A stretch of 16,023 bases of DNA from Chitinophagaceae bacterium (GTDB lineage: Bacteria > Bacteroidota > Bacteroidia > Chitinophagales > Chitinophagaceae), in the NCBI GenBank assembly GCA_016741945.1, contig JACVCQ010000016.1, positions 1 through 16,023 of the forward strand, in the 5' to 3' direction. How positions within the stretch are numbered: the first letter of the stretch is position 1; each line of letters begins with the position of its first letter. The position numbers were made by a program, and so were the translations under genes. Below are positions 7,513 through 13,705 of this stretch, in pieces. The notes beneath the pieces are model-generated. The model worked only from the letters and a program-made list of their open reading frames with translations, made no database searches and was not told the DNA's origin.

Positions 7513-9465
7513 TCAACAAATATTCAATACTAGATTTAGTTTCTGATAGCCGCCACAACTGCCCAATAAGACTACTTTGGCCGAAGGTGCCAGTTGATCA
7601 ATGGTTTGTTGAAGATAATAGCTATGTCCACGATGTATCACCATGGTTGGTTGAAAACCGTTTGTTTCCAGATAATAGTTAAGACTATCCTGTGCCATAG
7701 CATCAAGGTCTTTGGTTTCATCGAGTGGGAGGTTTGCATAAATGGTTACAGGTGTACCACGAGCAGAACTGATCTCAACCCAATAAGGTTTCCGAACAAT
7801 ACGCCAGTTACTATTACTGAACCGGGCAATAAATGCGCCGAAGTAACTTTCAGCATCTTTATCGCCATACGCATATTGTTGAATAATGATTCTTCCTGAT
7901 GCATTTTGTAACTCTTTCAAAGGCATATTATACACAGTATTAATACCAAGAGAGGCAGAAAGATTTGTTTTGCCTGATGAGTCGGCTGAAACAAAAATGG
8001 TATGGAGTAACTGATAAATAATTTCTCCTCTTTTGTCATGCTGGATTTTACTATTTCGAAGATTTTGTTGCACTTGTAATAATATAAGTTTTCGGATATC
8101 CTTATTATAAATACTGGCATATGAATCAGCTACATCAACTGCATCCTCGAGTGAGCCGGTTTTTTCCAATCCATTCACAAAATTCTGCATCAGTTTTTGG
8201 GCTGCAGGCTTGCTCATGCGTTTTAAAAAGTCATCAAGGGTATTATAAGCTGCAGACATTTTCAAAAACTTTCGATAAAAATCATACTGCAATGTTTGTA
8301 ACAATGATTCTGCATCTCCATTCTTAAATCGTGCAAAAATTCTTGGATAAACACCTGATACAAAACTGGAAGTATAGATTTCTTCTTCTCCTAATACAGC
8401 TAAATAATATAGCTCCTGAGGATTTAAGGAGTCAATTTTTTTAAAACGAATATTAAGATTTGATTCATCATGTAAAGCGTTAATTTCATTGATATATAGT
8501 TCAACAGCTTTGCTACGAAGCTTGGCTACCAAGGTTTTGGCAGCCATCGGGGTGTCGCCCTTTCTCATTCTTTCTGCATAACCTATCCTCGTTTTCACCA
8601 ATAACTTATAGTAGTTATCAGAAGACTCATCATTCAGTATCGGTGTAATTTGATGGATGGTGATTTTATTTTGATAGAGATCATCTAAAAAAGGAAAATA
8701 CATCCTACCATTCTTAGATCTGGCTAAAGTGGCAATTAATTTCACCAAAGGATGTTGTACTTGCTGAATTTTTTGTCCAAGTTCATTCGGAGCAGCAGCA
8801 TAATTGTAGAGTTCCTCCTGGTTTCTAAATGCACTGATGGTGATCAAGCTATCAGCATATCGATTATTTGGAAAACGAGTAAGAATCTTGAGAATATTTT
8901 CAGGCTCACGTTGACAGGTTTTTAATACTAACACATCTTTCGCAGCTGCAATACCTTGATTATTTTTCAGGCAGTAATTTTGAATTAATACATTCCCGAT
9001 CTCTAATTCATTTTGTTCAACAATAGGTAGTATCGATTTGCCATCGAGTTCTAGTTGCAAACACTCATAAAAGGCTTTAATAAGGCCCGGATACATAATA
9101 TTGCGAATGATTCGAGCTTGCCAAGCAGATTGAAAGCCCATGAGGAGTTCATTGATACCTCTTAACCAGACATATTTTTCATTGTCACTCAATTTTGTAC
9201 TCGACTCTACTATCGCACGCATATTGTGGACATAAGTACGAATACTTTTATGAATAGATTGATTGAGTTTAGGATCATTGGTAACAGGGAAAATAGTATC
9301 AGCAATACTACTTAGTTTAGTGATATTACGAAGACTGGTTTCGATGTAAGAATGATGTACCTCACGCATCAAGGGAATAGGTGGCATGGCGATTTCCTGC
9401 TGCGCAAAACAGGTAGTAGATATTACCAGTAACAGAACGATCGAGTAAAATTTCTTCATGCTCAT
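7513..9465 (-). CDS. Secreted protein with C-terminal caspase-like (clan CD-like) domain, interrupted by in-frame TGA
   Basis: The 650-residue frame begins MSMKKFYSIVLLLVISTTCF, a signal peptide with likely cleavage after A21 (CFA-QQ); the second ATG at 9459 is an equally good start. Residues about 25-520 are mostly alpha-helical with no domain I recognise. From about 523 the pattern changes to alpha/beta: 'GRIIIQQYAYGDKDAE', then 'NWRIVRKPYWVEI' and 'PVTIYANLPLDE'. It then shows VIHRGHSYY (H611, H614) followed 23 residues later by VVLLGSCGGY (C637). A hydrophobic strand ending in H-x-GH and another ending in SCGG is the layout of the His/Cys dyad in caspase, CHAT and gingipain folds, so a caspase-like peptidase or pseudo-peptidase is inferred. 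The frame stops at TGA 7513-7515, but 83 coding-like codons follow in frame. Full length would be about 734 residues. It is monocistronic, with a -7 box at 9476-9483. Confidence 0.8.
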   Translation of the reverse strand: MSMKKFYSIVLLLVISTTCFAQQEIAMPPIPLMREVHHSYIETSLRNITKLSSIADTIFPVTNDPKLNQSIHKSIRTYVHNMRAIVESSTKLSDNEKYVWLRGINELLMGFQSAWQARIIRNIMYPGLIKAFYECLQLELDGKSILPIVEQNELEIGNVLIQNYCLKNNQGIAAAKDVLVLKTCQREPENILKILTRFPNNRYADSLITISAFRNQEELYNYAAAPNELGQKIQQVQHPLVKLIATLARSKNGRMYFPFLDDLYQNKITIHQITPILNDESSDNYYKLLVKTRIGYAERMRKGDTPMAAKTLVAKLRSKAVELYINEINALHDESNLNIRFKKIDSLNPQELYYLAVLGEEEIYTSSFVSGVYPRIFARFKNGDAESLLQTLQYDFYRKFLKMSAAYNTLDDFLKRMSKPAAQKLMQNFVNGLEKTGSLEDAVDVADSYASIYNKDIRKLILLQVQQNLRNSKIQHDKRGEIIYQLLHTIFVSADSSGKTNLSASLGINTVYNMPLKELQNASGRIIIQQYAYGDKDAESYFGAFIARFSNSNWRIVRKPYWVEISSARGTPVTIYANLPLDETKDLDAMAQDSLNYYLETNGFQPTMVIHRGHSYYLQQTIDQLAPSAKVVLLGSCGGYQKLNLVLNIC

Positions 9466-9475
9466 ATAACTTATA

Positions 9476-9483
9476 CAAAAATA
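9476..9483 (-). promoter_or_regulatory. Bacteroidota -7 box upstream of the caspase-like gene
   Basis: On the minus strand this reads TATTTTTG, an exact TAnnTTTG match, 10 nt upstream of the ATG at 9465. No -33 TTTG at 19-21 nt spacing is apparent; a TTTG occurs only 4 nt upstream of the box. Confidence 0.45.
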
Positions 9484-9615
9484 CTGCCAAATGATTGAAT
9501 AGGAGGATTTGAAGAAAATGGTGCTAAATACCCTTATTTAGACAGCTTAAAAGTGTCTGAATCAGTTAACAATAACATAATAATGACAAAAACCTTTTAT
9601 GCCAATGTTTAAAAT

Positions 9616-9623
9616 TAATTTTG
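9616..9623 (+). promoter_or_regulatory. Bacteroidota -7 box upstream of the response regulator gene
   Basis: TAATTTTG matches TAnnTTTG and ends 19 nt before ATG 9643. Two copies of GTTAACAAT lie around it, at 9565-9573 and 9636-9644 (the second overlaps the start codon), 71 nt apart. They could be operator half-sites, perhaps for autoregulation; this is inference. Confidence 0.45.
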
Positions 9624-9642
9624 TGTAAACATAAGGTTAACA

Positions 9643-10323
9643 ATGGAAGGCAAGCCGAAACAGATCCTGATAGCAGACGATGAGCAGGACATATTAGAAA
9701 TCATATCTTATAACCTTACGAAAGAAGGGTATGAGGTCTACACTGCCAAGGATGGAAATGAAGCCATCGAAAAAGCCAAGCAAATTCATCCCGATTTGAT
9801 CATATTGGATATCATGATGCCCAAAAAAACGGGTGTAGAAGTTTGTCAGATACTCCGATCACAACCCTTATTCCAGGATACATTAATCATTTTTCTCACA
9901 GCACTCAGTGACGAAGCCTCTCAAATCAAAGGGCTAGAGACAGGTGCAGATGATTATGTAAGCAAACCCATTAGCCCCAAAGTGTTGGTGAGCCGTGTCA
10001 ATGCACTGTTTAGACGCGTGAATTCAAAAGATACTGATAAAACCATCAAAATAGCGAATATTCAGATTGATCCGGTGAAATTCAATGTTATCATCGATAA
10101 TCAGGAAGTGGTGTTAGCAAAAAAAGAATTTGAATTATTGTATTTATTAGCGTCACGTCCGGGTCGGGTATTCCTTCGTAATGAGATCTTATCCCAGATT
10201 TGGGGTAATGACGTAATTGTTGGGGACAGAACCATCGATGTTCATATCCGAAAAGTACGTCAAAAATTAGGAGTAGATTGTATTACTACAGTGAAAGGGG
10301 TGGGGTATAAGTTTGAGCTATGA
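9643..10323 (+). CDS. OmpR/PhoB-family response regulator
   Basis: This two-component transcription factor has a CheY-like receiver (about 8-122) and an OmpR-type winged helix (about 133-225). Receiver residues are complete: the acidic pair D12-D13 (ADDEQ), phosphorylation site D56 (IILDIMMP), T86 (FLTA) and K108 (SKP). The DNA-binding domain shows 'LAKKEFELLYLLASRPGRVF', the recognition-helix motif DRTIDVHIRKVRQKLG and the terminal GVGYKFEL. The 226-residue length is normal. The partner kinase gene follows after a 115-nt spacer holding heptamer repeats, and phosphate genes follow downstream, so a PhoB-like role is plausible but not proved by the sequence. ATG 9643 has a -7 box at 9616-9623. 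The gene ends with TGA. Confidence 0.95.
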   Translation: MEGKPKQILIADDEQDILEIISYNLTKEGYEVYTAKDGNEAIEKAKQIHPDLIILDIMMPKKTGVEVCQILRSQPLFQDTLIIFLTALSDEASQIKGLETGADDYVSKPISPKVLVSRVNALFRRVNSKDTDKTIKIANIQIDPVKFNVIIDNQEVVLAKKEFELLYLLASRPGRVFLRNEILSQIWGNDVIVGDRTIDVHIRKVRQKLGVDCITTVKGVGYKFEL

Positions 10324-10328
10324 GGCGA

Positions 10329-10408
10329 AAGTCATAAGCTACAGGCCGCAAGCTACAAGTAATATTTAGCAATACTTCAACATTCATCATTCATTATTCT
10401 TCAGTTAC
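10329..10408. repeat. Heptamer-periodic array D between regulator and kinase genes
   Basis: Six nucleotides after the regulator stop codon, five units lie on an exact 7-nt grid from 10329 to 10363: AAGTCAT, AAGCTAC, AGGCCGC, AAGCTAC and AAGTAAT. After 17 nt a second set begins at 10381 with two perfect copies of CATTCAT (10381-10387, 10388-10394), then TATTCTT and CAGTTAC. Unlike the other arrays, the two halves are not complementary, so no long hairpin forms. The first half shares the AGCTAC word with the array at 1931-1967. Confidence 0.7.
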
Positions 10409-10438
10409 TAATTTCTCTCTTTCCCTACCTTAGTGGTA

Positions 10439-11488
10439 ATGTTCAAAACCAAAAATCTTTCTCCGCAACAGTTATCGGCATTTACTGCATTGATATTATC
10501 GATCCCCATTTCATTGGGAATATGGATTATTGAGCCGGATTGGAAAATAGCCGTTGGCTCATTGGTACTTACTTTTTTAGGGAGTTATTTATTGATTAGA
10601 ACGGTATTGGAATCTTTTATTTATCGCAAGATCAAATTGATTTATAAGTTCATTTATCAAACCAAAGCGAGTAAACGGGAAGAGACTTATTACAAATATA
10701 TCTTACCGCAAAAGGGTATTGATGAGGTAAGAGAAGATGTAGAAAAATGGGCTGAGCAAAGAAGTGCAGAAATTGAATTACTGAAGAACAATGAAGCCTA
10801 TCGGAAAGAGTTTTTGCAAAACCTAGCTCATGAGTTTAAGACCCCCATCTTTGCCATTCAGGGTTATGTAGATACTTTATTGAGTGGTGCAATGGACTCA
10901 CCAGATGTTCGTAAACGGTTTCTTGAAAATGCTGCGAGGAATGTAGATCGTATGGTGAATCTCGTAAAAGATTTGGATGAGATATCCAGACTAGAAAGTG
11001 GTGAGCAGCCTTTGTATAAAGAGAATTTTGTGATTCAGGAATTGATTAAAGAAGTGTATGAAACACTTTCTATTAAAACAACCGCCAAAAATATCAAGTG
11101 TTCTATTAAAAAGGGTTGTGAGTATCCTATCACAGTATTTGCAGATCAGGAAAAGATCAGACAGGTGATGAATAATTTATTGGAAAATGCAGTGAAATAT
11201 GGAAAACAAGACGGAACAATCGTAGCCAGTATTTATCGAACAGATGATGAGCATGTATTAATTGAATTCAGTGATGATGGAATTGGTATAGCAGAGGAAC
11301 ATTTACCCCGGATATTCGAAAGATTTTATCGTACAGATAGAGGTAGGAGCAGAGATAAAGGGGGAACCGGACTTGGACTTGCTATTTGTAAACACATCAT
11401 TGAAGCCCATGGACAAACCATGCACGTTCGTAGTAAGCTGGATGTAGGAACTACGATTGGGTTTACATTGGATGTGAAAAGAGAATGA
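10439..11488 (+). CDS. Sensor histidine kinase, PhoR-like
   Basis: This membrane histidine kinase of 349 residues is the likely partner of the regulator just upstream. Two membrane segments lie at about 14-31 and 37-53 with only a few residues between them (EPDWK), so there is no periplasmic sensor domain, and no HAMP or PAS domain is evident. The dimerisation/phosphoacceptor helix has H131 in FLQNLAHEFKTPIFAIQGY. The ATPase part shows the N box NNLLENAVKYG (245-255), G1 DDGIGI (279-284), F box IFERFYR and G2 GGTGLGLA (308-315). ATG 10439 is chosen as start; an in-frame GTG two codons earlier (10433) is possible. Lack of an external sensor domain plus nearby phosphate genes fits a PhoR-like kinase that senses through a membrane partner. 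The specific signal is inferred. Confidence 0.92.
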   Translation: MFKTKNLSPQQLSAFTALILSIPISLGIWIIEPDWKIAVGSLVLTFLGSYLLIRTVLESFIYRKIKLIYKFIYQTKASKREETYYKYILPQKGIDEVREDVEKWAEQRSAEIELLKNNEAYRKEFLQNLAHEFKTPIFAIQGYVDTLLSGAMDSPDVRKRFLENAARNVDRMVNLVKDLDEISRLESGEQPLYKENFVIQELIKEVYETLSIKTTAKNIKCSIKKGCEYPITVFADQEKIRQVMNNLLENAVKYGKQDGTIVASIYRTDDEHVLIEFSDDGIGIAEEHLPRIFERFYRTDRGRSRDKGGTGLGLAICKHIIEAHGQTMHVRSKLDVGTTIGFTLDVKRE

Positions 11489-11494
11489 GGGGAG

Positions 11495-11621
11495 GTGGAA
11501 GGCTAAAAGTGAAAGGTGAAAAGTGAAACGTGAAAAATATTTTTTACTATGGACTATTGACTATGGTCCATAGTCCATAGCAGGAAATCATCCGTTTCAC
11601 TTTTCACCTTTCACTTTTGCG
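11495..11621. repeat. Nested heptamer-periodic inverted repeat (array E)
   Basis: Six nucleotides after the kinase stop, GTGAAAN-type units lie on an exact 7-nt grid from 11495 to 11536 (GTGGAAG, GCTAAAA, then four GTGAAAN units). The reverse-complement units GTTTCAC, TTTTCAC and CTTTCAC occupy 11594-11614. Arms 11505-11530 and 11593-11618 are complementary over 26 of 26 positions. Inside the loop is a second set of different heptamers (CTATGGA, CTATTGA, CTATGGT, CCATAGT, CCATAGC at 11547-11581), itself palindromic: 11547-11556 pairs perfectly with 11571-11580. The result is a long cruciform-like hairpin with a nested stem. It may end the kinase transcript. Confidence 0.9.
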
Positions 11622-11636
11622 CCCCCCCAATGCAAA

Positions 11637-11658
11637 AGCCCCGATAGACATCGGGGCT
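11637..11658. terminator. GC-rich 9-bp hairpin, possible bidirectional terminator
   Basis: AGCCCCGAT (11637-11645) pairs perfectly with ATCGGGGCT (11650-11658) around AGAC. Four A precede the stem, which would be a T-run on the minus strand; the plus side is followed by CACACATG, not T. A C7 run lies at 11622-11628. It may add to termination after the kinase gene. Confidence 0.55.
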
Positions 11659-11860
11659 CACACATGAGAAAATCTACTTTCGTTGCTCAATTACGATAAA
11701 CTGTAGTGTAAAATTGATGGATGAGTGTTAACCGGATATTTCCTAAATAAGAACAAACCGTTAACGATTGTATACGGGATTATATACTGAAATTCAGTAA
11801 ATTTTAATATTACCTAATTATTAATTCCTTGTTTTCCTTCCTACATCGGTACCGTAAGCC
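11659..11860. promoter_or_regulatory. Regulatory spacer upstream of the DUF47-phosphate transporter pair
   Basis: No gene is visible in the 395-nt spacer 11489-11883. This part holds two GTTAAC sites (11727-11732 and 11760-11765, 33 nt apart) and a perfect 7-bp palindrome with one central base, TACTGAAATTCAGTA (11785-11799). It is AT-rich and leads to the -7 box at 11861. GTTAAC is also found twice upstream of the response regulator, so a shared binding site is conceivable. No match to the E. coli Pho box was seen. Confidence 0.35.
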
Positions 11861-11868
11861 TATTTTTG
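11861..11868 (+). promoter_or_regulatory. Bacteroidota -7 box upstream of the DUF47 gene
   Basis: TATTTTTG matches TAnnTTTG and ends 15 nt before ATG 11884. No TTTG lies at the usual -33 spacing, which would suit a promoter needing an activator. Confidence 0.45.
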
Positions 11869-11883
11869 CGTAAATTTTAACCT

Positions 11884-12531
11884 ATGGGTATTAATACTTT
11901 CGGCCGTTTATTCATGCCAAAAAATAAAGTTTTCTATGAATTATTTGAAGATGTAGCCGAAAAAGTACACGAAATGGGCTTGAAACTCAAGGAGATGGTA
12001 AGTGAGCCCGATAATAACAAACGTGCAGCAGTATTGGCACAGATCGAAGATCTGGAACATAAAAATGATGACAATACCCACCGTATTTTTACTGAATTAG
12101 GCAGAAATTTCATTACTCCATTTGACCGTGAAGACATCCACTATCTGGCAACAGCTTTGGATGATATTGCTGATTATATTTTCGCTTCTTCTAAAAAGAT
12201 AAATTTCTATAGTGTTAATCCGAATGATACGGGTATTCAGAAAATGGCAGATCTGATCTTGCAAGGAACCATTGAAATAAAAAAAGCGGTGAATGGATTA
12301 CGTGATATGAAGAACCTGCGTGAGATGACAGAAGCAATGGTAAAAGTAAATAGTATCGAGAATCAGGCGGATGATGTGTTTGATATGAGTATTGAAATGT
12401 TGTTCCAGCAGGAAAATGATTTTAAAGAAGTAATCAAAAAAAGAGAGATTTATCAGGTTATGGAAATTGCTACCGATAAATGTGAAGATGCTGCCAACGT
12501 AATTGAATCTATTATCATTAAGTATGCTTAG
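11884..12531 (+). CDS. DUF47 family PhoU-like protein
   Basis: This 215-residue all-helical cytoplasmic protein belongs to the PhoU-related DUF47 family, which commonly accompanies PiT phosphate transporters and is thought to modulate them. Helices carry the family's acidic, metal-binding-type patterns: IEDLEHKNDDNTHRIF (about 54-69), DREDIHYLATALDDIADYI (about 81-99), VNSIENQADDVFD (about 154-166) and MEIATDKCEDAANVIESI (about 193-210). The start at 11884 gives the usual short lead (MGINTFGRLFMPKN). The pit gene follows after 90 nt on the same strand, a conserved pairing in bacteria. A heptamer hairpin lies between the two, so it might set their relative expression. Confidence 0.93.
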   Translation: MGINTFGRLFMPKNKVFYELFEDVAEKVHEMGLKLKEMVSEPDNNKRAAVLAQIEDLEHKNDDNTHRIFTELGRNFITPFDREDIHYLATALDDIADYIFASSKKINFYSVNPNDTGIQKMADLILQGTIEIKKAVNGLRDMKNLREMTEAMVKVNSIENQADDVFDMSIEMLFQQENDFKEVIKKREIYQVMEIATDKCEDAANVIESIIIKYA

Positions 12532-12532
12532 C

Positions 12533-12602
12533 GTGAAAAGTAAAAGCTGAAAGTTGAAACGATTTTTGTTTTACTTTTCACTTTTCACCTTTCACTTTTT
12601 CT
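12533..12602. repeat. Heptamer-periodic inverted repeat (array F)
   Basis: Starting 2 nt after the preceding stop codon, units GTGAAAA, GTAAAAG, CTGAAAG and TTGAAAC lie on an exact 7-nt grid (12533-12560). Units GTTTTAC, TTTTCAC (twice) and CTTTCAC follow on a second grid (12568-12595), ending in a T-rich stretch. GTGAAAAGTAAAA (12533-12545) pairs perfectly with 12569-12581 (13 bp); the full arms pair at 21 of 28 positions. Its right arm shares a 24-nt exact match with array E (12576-12599 and 11595-11618). It lies between two genes expected to be co-transcribed, so it may attenuate or process the mRNA rather than end it. Confidence 0.85.
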
Positions 12603-12621
12603 CCCCAGAAAAATTAACCCT

Positions 12622-13662
12622 ATGTTCACTCTCCTGATCATTATCATAGTTCTGGCTTTTATCTTCGACTATATCAATGGGTTTCATGATGCAGCAAATT
12701 CTATTGCTACCATCGTTTCAACAAAAGTATTGACACCATTTCAAGCGGTGCTTTGGGCTGCAGTATTCAACTTTGCGGCTTTTTTTATTTCCAAGTATTT
12801 AATAGGTGAATTTAAAATTGGTAATACAATTGCAAAATCTGTTAATGAGAACTTTATTACCCTGGAAGTCATACTTGCAGGATTAATTGCGGCCATCACT
12901 TGGAATTTGATCACTTGGTGGTTTGGCATCCCTTCCAGTTCTTCACATACATTGTTGGGTGGTTTTATGGGTGCGGCATTGGCACATGCAGGTGGATTCA
13001 GTGAAAATGGTATTGATGTGGTAAACTATGCAAAAGTGATTCCAACATTTATGTTTATTTTCTTAGCTCCATTGATCGGTATGTTTATTGCCTTTGTTAT
13101 TACCATTCTTATTGTTCATTTATGTAAGCGGGCCAATCCTTATAAAGCCGAAACTTGGTTTAAAAGATTACAGTTGGTTTCTTCAGCGGCATTTAGTCTT
13201 GGTCATGGTGGTAATGATGCACAAAAAGTAATGGGGATTATTGGTGCTGCCATTATTTATTATGAAAGCTCTTTAGGCGTGGATATGTCTTTCAATCAAT
13301 TTGTAACTGAATACAGTTGGGTTCCTTTCTGTAGCTTTTTAGCGATTGGTTTGGGTACTTTAAGTGGTGGCTGGAAAATTGTAAAAACCATGGGTACACG
13401 TATTACTAAAGTAACTCCGCTTGAAGGGGTGAGTGCTGAAACCGCAGGTGCCATCACTTTATTCTTGACAGAAAAATTAGGTATTCCTGTTAGTACTACC
13501 CATACTATTACAGGTTCTATCATTGGTGTAGGAGCAACTAAAAGATTGAGTGCTGTACGTTGGGGAGTGACCGTAAATCTATTGTGGGCTTGGATCTTAA
13601 CCATACCTGTGTCAGCAGCAATGGCTGCATTATTTTATTACCTTGTGAAATTATTTATCTGA
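12622..13662 (+). CDS. pit: Inorganic phosphate transporter, PiT family
   Basis: This integral inner-membrane protein of the PiT family (low-affinity phosphate or metal-phosphate symport) is 346 residues long, at the short end but complete. The two family signatures are present as inverted halves: NGFHDAANSIAT at 19-30 and LGHGGNDAQKVMG at 193-205. Each is accompanied by a re-entrant-loop motif, IPSSSSHT (103-110) and IPVSTTHT (288-295). Hydrophobic segments cover most of the chain (for example 3-18, 43-60, 82-101, 140-167, 230-250, 315-345). ATG 12622 gives a first membrane helix at once, typical of PiT proteins. It pairs with the DUF47 gene upstream and follows a PhoB/PhoR-like system. No pstSCAB genes are in the window. 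Confidence 0.96.
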   Translation: MFTLLIIIIVLAFIFDYINGFHDAANSIATIVSTKVLTPFQAVLWAAVFNFAAFFISKYLIGEFKIGNTIAKSVNENFITLEVILAGLIAAITWNLITWWFGIPSSSSHTLLGGFMGAALAHAGGFSENGIDVVNYAKVIPTFMFIFLAPLIGMFIAFVITILIVHLCKRANPYKAETWFKRLQLVSSAAFSLGHGGNDAQKVMGIIGAAIIYYESSLGVDMSFNQFVTEYSWVPFCSFLAIGLGTLSGGWKIVKTMGTRITKVTPLEGVSAETAGAITLFLTEKLGIPVSTTHTITGSIIGVGATKRLSAVRWGVTVNLLWAWILTIPVSAAMAALFYYLVKLFI

Positions 13663-13680
13663 TTTTTCGGTAACGCTGTG

Positions 13681-13687
13681 TATTTTG
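13681..13687 (+). promoter_or_regulatory. Probable -7 box upstream of galE
   Basis: TATTTTG is one base short of TAnnTTTG and ends 18 nt before ATG 13706 in the 43-nt gap after pit. It suggests that galE can be transcribed separately from the phosphate genes. Weak evidence. Confidence 0.3.
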
Positions 13688-13705
13688 CCGCATCAATAAA
13701 CGCTC

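Noticed and set aside
7513..7515. Genetic code reassignment or selenocysteine at the TGA
   Set aside because: nth, the response regulator, the kinase and pit all end with TGA in proper places, so it is a normal stop here. No SECIS-like hairpin is evident directly after the codon, and the continuation does not resemble a known selenoprotein.
11495..11621. CRISPR array or insertion-sequence ends
   Set aside because: Units are 7 nt and contiguous with no spacers, and there is no transposase or target-site duplication. The inverted arms are too close together to flank a gene.
11659..11883. E. coli-type Pho box upstream of DUF47-pit
   Set aside because: No pair of CTGTCAT-like direct repeats at 11-nt spacing was found; only GTTAAC sites and an unrelated palindrome are present.
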